64,000 bases of DNA, from contig CAZCZR010000001.1 of assembly GCA_964503455.1 (NCBI GenBank), positions 28,888 to 92,887 of the forward strand. The letters are read 5' to 3'. The notes below the pieces were generated by a model that made no database searches, was not told where the DNA came from, and saw only the letters and a program-made list of their open reading frames with translations. Source of the DNA: CAZCZR01 sp964503455. Its GTDB lineage: Bacteria; Bacillota; Clostridia; UBA1381. Shown here one piece after another: positions 54,859 through 62,698 of this stretch (position 1 is the first letter of the stretch; each line of letters begins with the position of its first letter). A program made the translations under genes and the position numbers.

Positions 54859-55707
54859 TTACAGCTTAAACAAAATTTTTTCTAAAATTATACGCCAAAT
54901 TTTAGATACTGTAATAATATACGGCCGCATATAAGATAATCCCTTGTAAAATATGTTATCCATTCCCCAGTCCGGCAACGCTTCCGCCAAATCTGCGGAA
55001 ACGCGGTTGTTAGCTTTAAACTTTTCCAATGCGGACAGACTTTTCCCCGTAAGAGAAGTTTCGTTTCGGCAATAGTGATACAGTGTCTTATTTACAAAAT
55101 CGTATCTTTTAACTTTTTTGAAAAGCTTTATACAGAAATTCAGATCCTCGGCTGTTTTCAGCTGTGTATCAAATTTCAGACCGTCCAGAAGCTGTGTACG
55201 AATTAATTTCATACATACATGGTTCATATTAATACCGGTCATCATTTTGATATACACTTGTTTTAAGGACTTATCGCATAGTGAAACGTCTTTTGAAAAC
55301 GCGCCTTTCGGCAAGAACTGTTTACCGTTCGGAAAATCATAAATAAAGCGGCATTGTACAACATCGCTTGCGTTCTTCTCCGCTTTTTCCGCCATAAGAG
55401 CAAGCATATCATGTTCCCAATAATCATCCGCATCCAAAAATGCCGCATACTTAGAGGAAAGTCGTGACAGAGCAACATTTCTTGCAACCGCAACGCCGCC
55501 ATTTACCTCAAGTTTTATATGTACAAACCGCTCATCAGCAGAACAATATTCTTTAATTATATCAGCGCTTCCGTCAGAAGACGCATCGTCGATAATAATG
55601 GCCTGCCAATCTGTAAATGTCTGCATTTTTACACTGTCCAAGCATTTTTTTAGATATTTTTCAGCATTATACACCGGTATTATAATTTGTACCTTAGGGT
55701 TATTCAT
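54859..55707 (-). CDS. Glycosyltransferase family 2
   Basis: A 282-residue GT-A fold transferase. It has the opening VQIIIPVYNAEKYLKKCLDS, nucleotide-binding AIIIDDASSDGS and the metal-binding DxD variant FLDADDYWEHD near residue 93; EDLNF near residue 186 supplies the catalytic-base region. It probably adds a sugar to the lipid-linked repeat started by the transferase encoded next. The short C-terminal hydrophobic stretch suggests peripheral membrane contact. It is the first gene of the operon, with a promoter at 55833-55861. Confidence 0.9.
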   Translation of the reverse strand: MNNPKVQIIIPVYNAEKYLKKCLDSVKMQTFTDWQAIIIDDASSDGSADIIKEYCSADERFVHIKLEVNGGVAVARNVALSRLSSKYAAFLDADDYWEHDMLALMAEKAEKNASDVVQCRFIYDFPNGKQFLPKGAFSKDVSLCDKSLKQVYIKMMTGINMNHVCMKLIRTQLLDGLKFDTQLKTAEDLNFCIKLFKKVKRYDFVNKTLYHYCRNETSLTGKSLSALEKFKANNRVSADLAEALPDWGMDNIFYKGLSYMRPYIITVSKIWRIILEKILFKL

Positions 55708-55830
55708 GTTAAACTCCTGTTAAATAATATATAAATCAGTTCGCGCCGTCAACCCTTTTTTTATGTATTACAGCATAGGCTTTAACGATCTAATCATTGA
55801 TTGTTTTTTTGACTAACAATCTTTACCGTT

Positions 55831-55878
55831 TTATTATAGCATATTCGCAGCAAAATTTCAATAGTTAATTTCAAAATA
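55831..55878 (-). promoter_or_regulatory. Promoter of the GT2-sugar transferase operon within the shared 48-base element (copy B)
   Basis: On the minus strand TTGAAA (55856-55861), 17 bases and TATAAT (55833-55838). It matches the hydG promoter element at 53347-53394, including TTGAAATTAACTATTGAA across the -35 region. Confidence 0.7.
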
Positions 55879-55934
55879 TATAATCCGCTTTTGTATAAAA
55901 AATCAATAATTTTCCAATACAAAGAAAGAATTCC

Positions 55935-55963
55935 TTGACATATCGGAAATTTTATGATATATT
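55935..55963 (+). promoter_or_regulatory. Promoter-like sequence in front of the histidine-kinase relic
   Basis: TTGACA (55935-55940), 17 bases and TATATT (55958-55963) point rightward into the decayed kinase fragment; no intact gene begins before 56440. Confidence 0.55.
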
Positions 55964-56016
55964 ATAATTAAGACATGACTTGAAAACCCTTCCCCGAAAA
56001 ATATCATTTTTGCGTT

Positions 56017-56205
56017 GATGATGCAAGAAACGATGACTGCGCCTTGAGCAGAGCCGGTTTTTCGATTCTTAATAGCATCACAGCCCTTTTCGGCGGAGAA
56101 ATATTTGTAAAAAGCCGGCTTGGAGAAGAAACAAAATTCAAAATTATTTTAAAGATTAAATCAAACCGCAATTTCAGCCGAATATTTTGCAAAGTCATTT
56201 CCTGA
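56017..56205 (+). pseudogene. Relic of a histidine kinase C-terminus (HATPase G2 box)
   Basis: Reading from 56017 the plus strand encodes LSRAGFSILNSITALFGGEI, then FVKSRLGEETKFKIIL, before stopping at 56203-56205. This mirrors the end of histidine kinase ATPase domains, GLSIVKSIVELHGGxIxVxS followed by GxGTxFxxxLP. The H box, N box and dimerisation region are absent, the frame has no start codon in context, and Gly residues of the G2 box are altered. The stretch lies in a 730-base gap without intact genes between the exopolysaccharide operon and the glucosaminidase. Conversely, a 71-residue frame on the minus strand over the same bases has no recognisable content. Confidence 0.55.
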
Positions 56206-56321
56206 CACAGCGCTGACAAAAGTAACCGCCGTAACTGTGATTTTTTGCGGGAGAGTCATATTTAGATTAAATAAGTTTTTATTATAAATGTAAACTATTT
56301 GCGAATTTTTTTCAAAAAAAC

Positions 56322-56350
56322 TTGCAATCTTCGAATAGATGTAATATACT
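56322..56350 (+). promoter_or_regulatory. Promoter of the glucosaminidase gene
   Basis: TTGCAA (56322-56327), 17 bases and TATACT (56345-56350), about 90 bases before the start codon. Confidence 0.7.
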
Positions 56351-56439
56351 ATAGTAGAAGCTGTTCAAACAAGATATTACACGATTCATATATAGCGAAC
56401 AGCTTTCGACTTAAAATATTAAATGAAGGCTGATAGCAA

Positions 56440-58326
56440 ATGAACATTACTGAAAAGGCACCAATAAGCGGACATACCGGAAGCAACAGAAAAATGTACA
56501 TAATTGCCGCGTTGATAATTTTGGCCGCGGGTGCTGCCGCCGCCGCTCCGCATTTTGCAAAAAAGACGGACAACAGCGGTATAACGGCGCTGTCCGCTCC
56601 CCTTTCGGACAAGCATATAAAGACCAAGCTTGATCTTATGTCGGGAATTATAAAATCGGCAACCGAAGTTTCGTTTGTTCGTGTGAACGCATCCGATATA
56701 ACTATAATACTTGATGAAAACAGTTACGGCGAAGCGGTCGTGACGGCTGATTACGTATCGCTGTTCGGGGATGAAAAGGAGCTTGTATGGTTTTCCGAAA
56801 ACGACACTGTAGCGGAGTGTGAGAATGGCGTGATAAAGGCGCACTCTCCCGGAACTATCGAAATATACGCAAAAACCGATGACGGTACGGAATCCGATTA
56901 TTGCAGCGTCACCGTTATCCGCAAACCCACCGGCATATGGCTTGATGACACAAGTATCACTCTTTCGGGAACCGAAAGCACGAAGCAGTTAAACGCGCGT
57001 ATTCTGCCGGATGACGCGACAGGAACGATAACATGGTCATCCGCTGATGAAGAAGTCGCGGTCGTTGACGGTTTCGGCATCGTTACAGCCAAAGGCAGAG
57101 GAATGACAGAAATTACTGCCGTCACAGATGGAGGCTTTTCGGCAAGTTGCTATGTTACCGTTACATCAGCAGCGCCGGATATCGGCAGTATTAAAATCTC
57201 TACAGTACCTATAGCGGCTCTGCGTCCTGAAAGCACTTTTAAATTTAAAGCGAGTGTCGAGCAAAGCTCGCCGGATACAAGCGTAAAATGGACATCCTCG
57301 AATGAGAACGTGGCTGTTATAGCCGATGACGGAACAGTCACAGCTAAATCGGACGGCATTACAAGAATAACCGCAGAGTCATCCACCGGTAAAACAGATA
57401 CATATATGCTTACGGTAAGCTCGGAGGAGCAGAATATATACACCTACGGCAATATCGCCGCCGCAAAGCCGGATGAGAACTATAAACCCAATTCTCAAAT
57501 AACCCAACGGCACTCAAACGGCATAACCTACGGCAGCTCGTATGGTACTTCCCTTGCTCTGGACGGCAGCCGAGGCAATTACGGCGATTCGGTAAACACG
57601 ACATCCGGCGAGGTTGTGTATGTTTCTTATTCATACACGCTTGACAGCATGGTATCGCTTCATATGGGATTGTCGCCAAAACCGAAATACAATTCATCCA
57701 CTGCGTCAGAGGAGCTTGTGCGTCAGCATATCGACCCCAACTGTTTCTCGTCGGGCGCGTATAAGTATCAGTTCCTTGACCTAAGCTCGTCAAACGGACT
57801 GTCGGCGGACGTTTTAAACAACTATCTTGCAGATAAGGGTACTCTTGCCGGACATGGGGATGCGTATATATCTGCGGCTAATGCCTACGGGATAAGCGAG
57901 ATATATCTTGTGGCGCACAGCTGCCTTGAAACAGGCAACGGCACTTCACGGCTTGCTTCCGGAGTAGAGTATAACGGCGTAACGGTATATAATATGTACG
58001 GAATAGGCGCAGTTGACGGCAACGCAGTCCAAGGCGGAGCGAAAAAGGCTTATGAAATGGGCTGGACAACGCCTGAAAAAGCCATCTACGGCGGCGCGAA
58101 ATGGATAAGCGAGCAGTATGTGAACAACTCTGTTTACCGGCAGAATACGCTGTATAAGATGAAATGGAATCCCGATAATCCCGGTATGCATGAATATGCA
58201 ACAAGTATAAATTGGGCAGTCAGTCAGGCATCGACAATAAAGCGATTCTTTGACAGCTTCCCGAACGCAAAGCTTAGGTTTGAAGTTCCGGTATACAGCG
58301 GTCAGCAGGCCCCGTCGTCTTTTTGA
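56440..58326 (+). CDS. Membrane-anchored Big_2 domain N-acetylglucosaminidase (GH73-like)
   Basis: A 628-residue cell-wall hydrolase. One N-terminal membrane segment (about residues 21-42, MYIIAALIILAAGAAAAA) anchors it outside. Three bacterial Ig-like (Big_2) repeats follow, each with the pattern V(A/T)(V/E)(V/C)xxG(V/I)(V/I)(T/K)A, for example EEVAVVDGFGIVTAKGRGMT and ENVAVIADDGTVTAKSDGIT. The C-terminal 170 residues are a LytD/mannosyl-glycoprotein endo-beta-N-acetylglucosaminidase domain with catalytic Glu497 in HSCLETGNGTS and NMYGIGAVDGN. It cuts N-acetylglucosamine bonds in peptidoglycan for growth or separation. Overlap with neighbours is none; an XRE regulator follows after 38 bases. 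Confidence 0.9.
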   Translation: MNITEKAPISGHTGSNRKMYIIAALIILAAGAAAAAPHFAKKTDNSGITALSAPLSDKHIKTKLDLMSGIIKSATEVSFVRVNASDITIILDENSYGEAVVTADYVSLFGDEKELVWFSENDTVAECENGVIKAHSPGTIEIYAKTDDGTESDYCSVTVIRKPTGIWLDDTSITLSGTESTKQLNARILPDDATGTITWSSADEEVAVVDGFGIVTAKGRGMTEITAVTDGGFSASCYVTVTSAAPDIGSIKISTVPIAALRPESTFKFKASVEQSSPDTSVKWTSSNENVAVIADDGTVTAKSDGITRITAESSTGKTDTYMLTVSSEEQNIYTYGNIAAAKPDENYKPNSQITQRHSNGITYGSSYGTSLALDGSRGNYGDSVNTTSGEVVYVSYSYTLDSMVSLHMGLSPKPKYNSSTASEELVRQHIDPNCFSSGAYKYQFLDLSSSNGLSADVLNNYLADKGTLAGHGDAYISAANAYGISEIYLVAHSCLETGNGTSRLASGVEYNGVTVYNMYGIGAVDGNAVQGGAKKAYEMGWTTPEKAIYGGAKWISEQYVNNSVYRQNTLYKMKWNPDNPGMHEYATSINWAVSQASTIKRFFDSFPNAKLRFEVPVYSGQQAPSSF

Positions 58327-58364
58327 TAAAATAATGACTTAAATGAAAGAAAGGAAGGATAAAT

Positions 58365-58760
58365 ATGGAACCCGGCAACAACAAAATAGAGCCGTTTCCG
58401 ACATTTACAGAGGAACGCAAAATACCTGAGGACATTGGCGACTGCATCAGGCGTGCAAGGCTTGACGCGAATATGAGCATAGATGAGCTTGCCAAAGCCT
58501 CAATGATCTCTCCGGCACAGCTTAAGAGATACGAATCAAGCGAGCTTTACGGCCCGCCATGCGATGTGCTTTCGCGCATATTACAAGTCCTCGGCAAGAC
58601 TACTTTTGATGTATTCGGTCTTGAGGATTCATACGAAAACGAAGCGGATTTTGATCAGCTTGCAAACGATCCCACAATACAGAGTATGCATCTTTTAAGA
58701 GATGTGGCCTCTGCCCTGTCAGGACTCCGCGACGAGGAAAATAAGAAGCGTAAAAAATAA
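58365..58760 (+). CDS. XRE-family helix-turn-helix regulator
   Basis: A 131-residue DNA-binding protein. The Cro/CI-type helix-turn-helix lies at about residues 25-80: IGDCIRRARLDANMSIDELA, then KASMISPAQLKRYES and VLSRILQVLGKT. The acidic linker and basic tail (DEENKKRKK) have no recognisable function. AAAGGAAGGA precedes the ATG at 58365. It lies 38 bases after the glucosaminidase gene and may be transcribed with it; a strong terminator at 58885-58920 follows. Confidence 0.88.
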   Translation: MEPGNNKIEPFPTFTEERKIPEDIGDCIRRARLDANMSIDELAKASMISPAQLKRYESSELYGPPCDVLSRILQVLGKTTFDVFGLEDSYENEADFDQLANDPTIQSMHLLRDVASALSGLRDEENKKRKK

Positions 58761-58884
58761 CGTCAAAGCGACGGGAAATATTATCCCGCTGTTCGCGGCT
58801 TAAACACCTGATTAGGCACCCGCGTACAAGCGGCGATAACAAATTAGACCTGACGGCGGTCTGACTGTAATTTGAATATTTCAG

Positions 58885-58927
58885 AATCGAGTAGGGCGAT
58901 TAATTTCGCTCTACTCGATTATTTATT
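58885..58927. terminator. Bidirectional intrinsic terminator
   Basis: AATCGAGTAGGGCG (58885-58898) pairs with CGCTCTACTCGATT (58907-58920) through 14 pairs with a wobble, followed by ATTTATT. It separates the converging XRE and MarR-like genes. Confidence 0.85.
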
Positions 58928-58939
58928 ACATAAAAACCG

Positions 58940-59245
58940 TCAGTTGTTCTCCCAAGCATCAATACATTTTTTCAGAAGCGAAGCTAATTCGCTTTTCTCT
59001 GTGTCTGAAAGAAAGTATAAAATATCTTCATTTTCCGCACGTTCTCTGAAATCGTGATGCAGTAAATGTCCGCATTTGAGCATTAACATAACTGTTCTGT
59101 CCTTGATATTAACATCCTTCCCTTCGTTGTGCCGGATCTCTCCGGTCTCTTGCCCGAAATAAGCCTTACCTCGCCGGCAATGCAAATTATCAGCCGGACA
59201 ATGTCTCCCACAGCAGGGGCATACATTTTCAAAATGCTGTTTCAT
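58940..59245 (-). CDS. MarR-like remnant or derivative lacking the DNA-binding domain
   Basis: A 101-residue protein. It starts with a zinc-ribbon-like cysteine cluster (NVCPCCGRHCPADNLHCRRG) followed by KAYFG, and then MLMLKCGHLLHHDF. This N-terminal pattern is familiar from clostridial MarR-type regulators, but those continue into a winged helix of about 70 residues. Here the sequence passes at once to NEDILYFLSDTEKSELASLL and AWENN, which resembles the C-terminal dimerisation end. It therefore looks like an in-frame internal deletion, or a compact DNA-binding-free form. RBS AGGAGGAAC precedes ATG 59245. It lies downstream of the MATE exporter and shares leader sequence with it. Confidence 0.65.
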   Translation of the reverse strand: MKQHFENVCPCCGRHCPADNLHCRRGKAYFGQETGEIRHNEGKDVNIKDRTVMLMLKCGHLLHHDFRERAENEDILYFLSDTEKSELASLLKKCIDAWENN

Positions 59246-59304
59246 ACAATGTTCCTCCTAAGAATTTTTTTAACTGTTTAGAGAGCTGCCATAACCTGAA
59301 AACA

Positions 59305-59358
59305 CGTAAATCAATGATCCGGATTTACGCACTTAGCCGCTCGACTAAATATATTATC
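59305..59358 (-). promoter_or_regulatory. Leader of the MarR-like gene: -10 box and hairpin related to the MATE leader
   Basis: On the minus strand GATAAT (59353-59358, -35 weak) is followed by a hairpin whose arms are CGTAAATC and GATTTACG (59322-59329 and 59305-59312), then GTTTTC and AGGTTATGGCAGCT. The order and sequence parallel the leader at 60903-60970 in front of the MATE gene. Confidence 0.6.
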
Positions 59359-59458
59359 ACAATGTTGTTTAACCCTTTTAACCGAATTTACCGCAAATTT
59401 ATCAAAGAATCAACCCCATAAAAATTGATTGTTTTGCAATAATTCTCTGCATAAAGGT

Positions 59459-60841
59459 TTATTCCAGCAAAGCAATTTCTTTTTTGTAAATCCGCTTCAT
59501 AAGAACAGACGCAATAATTGCCGAAATAAATTCGGCTATCGGGAAAGTAAGCCATACTGTCCATGCGCAGTCAAATGATTTCACAGCCAGAATTGAGAAT
59601 CCCCAAGCAACAGGAAGAACAAATACAAGCTGGCGGCATATCGATATTACAAGAGATTCAATGCCGGCATTCAAAGCCTGAAAAAGGCCCTGAAAAGTTA
59701 TATTCAAGCCGGCAAACACAAAGCTTAATGAAATAATCCTCATAGCGCTTATACAAAGCTGCTGTGTCATTCCGGACAAGCCGAATATTTTCACGAGAGG
59801 ATATGCCAAACATTCTATAAGAATCATTCCTAAAACCATGATGACGGTCGTATATAAAATGCCGTATTTAACCCCGTCTTTAACTCTTTTCTTACTCCCC
59901 ATTCCATGATTAAAAGAAACTACAGGCGTTATAGCATCACGCAGCCCGAATGCCGCAAACAGTATAAACTGCTGTATTTTATAATACAAGCCGTAAGCTG
60001 TAACCATGGCCTCATCAACTCTTACAAGAATGATATTGAAGCCGTATGTCATAACCGACATTACCGCCTGTGCTATTATTGCCGGTAATCCGATAGTATA
60101 TATTTGTTTTATTATTTTGCCGGAAGGTTTTAAATATTTGACATTATTTTCTATTGCTGTGTTAAATTTCAAATGAAATACAAACGCAAGAACGGCAGAT
60201 GCGATTTGACCTATAACGGTAGCATATGCGGCGCCGTTTACGCCCAATTCCGGAAATCCCAAAAGACCGTAAATCAAAATTGGATCAAGTATTATGTTTA
60301 TTACCGCACCGGTAATCATAGCCGCTGTAGAATAAACGGAAAGTCCCGTTCCCTGAAGCAGCTTTTCAAATACCGCAAAGAATACATTCCCCAAGGATAG
60401 TATACAGCATATCCTAAGATAACTAACCGCCATATCAAAAATAACGGGGTTAGTGGTTTGTGTTGATATATATGCACGTACTCCAAACAAACCGAACAAC
60501 AGAAATGCAGCGAATATAACGATCCCCAAAAATATGGAATTGCCGCATACATACGCCGCTTTTTTGAAGTCCTTCATACCAAGACTTCTTGACAGCAGAG
60601 CATTTGCACCGACGCCTGTGCCTATTCCAATCGCTATCATAAGTACCTGAACCGGGAATGCGAGTGTAAGCGCATTCAGCGCCGCCTCCCCGTTTTCACT
60701 CATATTGGAAACAAATGCACTGTCTACAATGTTGTAAAGCGCCTGCAGAACCATTGAACATATCATCGGGATTCCCAAAGTGAGAATAAGAGTTCCCACC
60801 GGCTGCGTTCTCATTCTGTCGATTGATTTTTGTTTTTCCAT
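59459..60841 (-). CDS. MATE family efflux transporter (second)
   Basis: A 460-residue polytopic protein with about twelve membrane helices. Family hallmarks are PVGTLILTLGIPMICSMVLQ followed by ALYNIVDSAFVS near residues 15-45, and the second-half start YTIGLPAIIAQAVMS. It belongs to the DinF/NorM-type multidrug exporters and is only distantly similar to the MATE protein at 1776-3119. Its 117-base leader carries a strong terminator-like hairpin, suggesting expression controlled by attenuation. It is followed after 213 bases by the MarR-like gene. RBS AGGAGGAC precedes ATG 60841. The substrate is unknown. Confidence 0.9.
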   Translation of the reverse strand: MEKQKSIDRMRTQPVGTLILTLGIPMICSMVLQALYNIVDSAFVSNMSENGEAALNALTLAFPVQVLMIAIGIGTGVGANALLSRSLGMKDFKKAAYVCGNSIFLGIVIFAAFLLFGLFGVRAYISTQTTNPVIFDMAVSYLRICCILSLGNVFFAVFEKLLQGTGLSVYSTAAMITGAVINIILDPILIYGLLGFPELGVNGAAYATVIGQIASAVLAFVFHLKFNTAIENNVKYLKPSGKIIKQIYTIGLPAIIAQAVMSVMTYGFNIILVRVDEAMVTAYGLYYKIQQFILFAAFGLRDAITPVVSFNHGMGSKKRVKDGVKYGILYTTVIMVLGMILIECLAYPLVKIFGLSGMTQQLCISAMRIISLSFVFAGLNITFQGLFQALNAGIESLVISICRQLVFVLPVAWGFSILAVKSFDCAWTVWLTFPIAEFISAIIASVLMKRIYKKEIALLE

Positions 60842-60902
60842 TTTGTCCTCCTAAAATACAATAATTGAAGTCTTTTTCAGGGAAGCTGTCACAACCTAAT
60901 CA

Positions 60903-60947
60903 AAAAAAGAGAAAACGTAAATCCGAATAATCCGGACTTACGTTTTC
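60903..60947 (-). promoter_or_regulatory. Terminator-like hairpin in the MATE leader (candidate attenuator)
   Basis: On the minus strand GAAAACGTAAGTCCG pairs with CGGATTTACGTTTTC (15 pairs, one G-U) and is followed by TCTTTTTTT. It sits about 11-50 bases after the expected start of transcription and about 60 bases before the ATG, so it would stop transcription unless relieved. The following AGGTTGTGACAGCT is shared with the leader at 59305-59358. Confidence 0.7.
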
Positions 60948-60964
60948 ACTGCTCGATTACTATA

Positions 60965-60993
60965 ATTATACCATTTTCTTTTAAATAATGCAA
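60965..60993 (-). promoter_or_regulatory. Promoter of the second MATE gene
   Basis: On the minus strand TTGCAT (60988-60993), 17 bases and TATAAT (60965-60970). The remaining part of the 335-base gap, 61000-61176, holds no feature I can support. Confidence 0.8.
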
Positions 60994-61176
60994 GCATTTT
61001 TTCTTGAAATTTTATTCAAAGATATTTGATTTCAACCGGCGTTTCATGGTTATATTTCCTCTTAGAATCCCCGCATACACTTTCTCTTCTTCAGCTCAAA
61101 ATTTACCTATAATTTAAGCAGTCTGTCCGGATATAGCGGATGTATTTGATACGACCGGATAAGAGATCCGTTTCAA

Positions 61177-62694
61177 TCATTTCCCAAGCATCCGCAAACA
61201 GAGATGCTTCGCTTTTGAAAATTCCGGCAGCTTAAAAAATACAAGCAGCAAAATCAGGTTCGGTTCGATTATACAAACAAGCATTTTTGCGATAAAAGAG
61301 CCTATATTATCTCCGGGGATAAACGCGCAGGTCTTGTACGCAGCAAAAACACAAACACACGTAACAACAGCGTATGTCAGCATCCTTAAAAGATATTTTT
61401 TTATAGAACGTTTAAAATATATTTTAAACAAAACTACCGCTGTCCAGAACAGGTTTATGGAAAGCATTGTTACAATAGTTGCAAGAAGGACACCGGCTAC
61501 GCCGAATTTCCGAACAAAAAGCAGATTCAGGATAAGATTTGCACCGGCTTCAATCGCGGGTCTGAACTTATCGGACCACCATATACCGGCAGCCTTTCTG
61601 TACACATAGCAGGTGTCGCCGGTTTCCAAGATGAAAAAATACATACACAGCAGGATAACAATGTCCATCCCGAACATATAATCTGTGCCTAACCAAAGCT
61701 TAATAAAAGGCTGATATAAGCAGAAAAGGCATACTGTACAAAAACAAGCCAGCCACTCATATATGAAAAAGAGCGTCATAAAATCATTATAGTTTTTTTC
61801 AACGGATTCGGCGACGATTGAATTTCCGACACCCGCTGTAATACTTATAGAAATTATTGTTAAGAAACCCATAACGGTAGTGAGAATAAAATAATAATTT
61901 TCATACTTTCCAAGAATGGCAAGACCAAGGAAAGAAGAAATAACAATACTGTCGAATGAATTTCTGAGCGTTGAGCAAAGCTTATAGATAAACAGTCCGG
62001 CAACTCTTTTACATATGGAAACAATTTCATTACGCTCCAGTTTCCCTGCGGCAATATACTGCGGACAGATTTTCTTCGATTCATAATGTATGACAATGTT
62101 TCGCAGGATCGTGAATAGCGGGAGCACAGCGGCATAGAGATAGTAGTTTTTAAACACCAGCAAAAGAACCAGTTGGACAAGACTCGTCGATATCTGAATG
62201 ACCATCCCGACCGTATTGCACACGGAAAGCCGCTGCATAGCGGAAAGAATCGAGTTTTTATAAGCAAACATCATATAACTGACAACCGTATTGACGAGAT
62301 TAATAAGATAAAGAAGTACAACATTTACATTTGCGGGATATCCGCCCGAAATCAGATTCTTTAAAAACGGCAAGACACACAGACCCGCCGCAAAGACAAA
62401 AAGTCCAATGACCCTATATATATTTTTATACAGGTTTAATATGGCACACACTTTCTTTGTATTATGGGAGTTGAGAGGCTCATACATACTGAATACCATA
62501 GCCTCGCCGAATCCAAGCTCCGCTAAACTCAGAACCTGCAGAATTGATGAAAACAAGCTGTTAAGTCCGAGATAAGTCGCACCGAAAATATGTATAATGC
62601 AAGTTCTCGTCAAAAACGGCAGAAGCATAGAAATAAGCTTTCCGCCAAAACCTGTGATGATGTTTTTTTTAGCATAATCTGTTCTGTTCGGCAT
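61177..62694 (-). CDS. Polysaccharide flippase (Wzx-like, MOP superfamily)
   Basis: A 505-residue membrane protein with about fourteen hydrophobic segments. The N-terminal KNIITGFGGKLISMLLPFLT followed by IFGATYLGLNSLFSSILQVL is typical of Gram-positive oligosaccharide repeat-unit flippases that move lipid-linked polysaccharide units outward. The start at 62694 is set by GAGG at 62702-62705; an upstream Met at 62712 would lie inside the previous gene. It directly follows a GT2 gene (4 bases), so it belongs to the second part of the exopolysaccharide locus. Confidence 0.9.
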   Translation of the reverse strand: MPNRTDYAKKNIITGFGGKLISMLLPFLTRTCIIHIFGATYLGLNSLFSSILQVLSLAELGFGEAMVFSMYEPLNSHNTKKVCAILNLYKNIYRVIGLFVFAAGLCVLPFLKNLISGGYPANVNVVLLYLINLVNTVVSYMMFAYKNSILSAMQRLSVCNTVGMVIQISTSLVQLVLLLVFKNYYLYAAVLPLFTILRNIVIHYESKKICPQYIAAGKLERNEIVSICKRVAGLFIYKLCSTLRNSFDSIVISSFLGLAILGKYENYYFILTTVMGFLTIISISITAGVGNSIVAESVEKNYNDFMTLFFIYEWLACFCTVCLFCLYQPFIKLWLGTDYMFGMDIVILLCMYFFILETGDTCYVYRKAAGIWWSDKFRPAIEAGANLILNLLFVRKFGVAGVLLATIVTMLSINLFWTAVVLFKIYFKRSIKKYLLRMLTYAVVTCVCVFAAYKTCAFIPGDNIGSFIAKMLVCIIEPNLILLLVFFKLPEFSKAKHLCLRMLGK

Positions 62695-62698
62695 TTTC

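Noticed and set aside
56004..56219. A 71-residue minus-strand frame in the gap before the glucosaminidase gene
   Set aside because: No ribosome site or domain; the plus strand over the same bases carries the kinase-like remnant.
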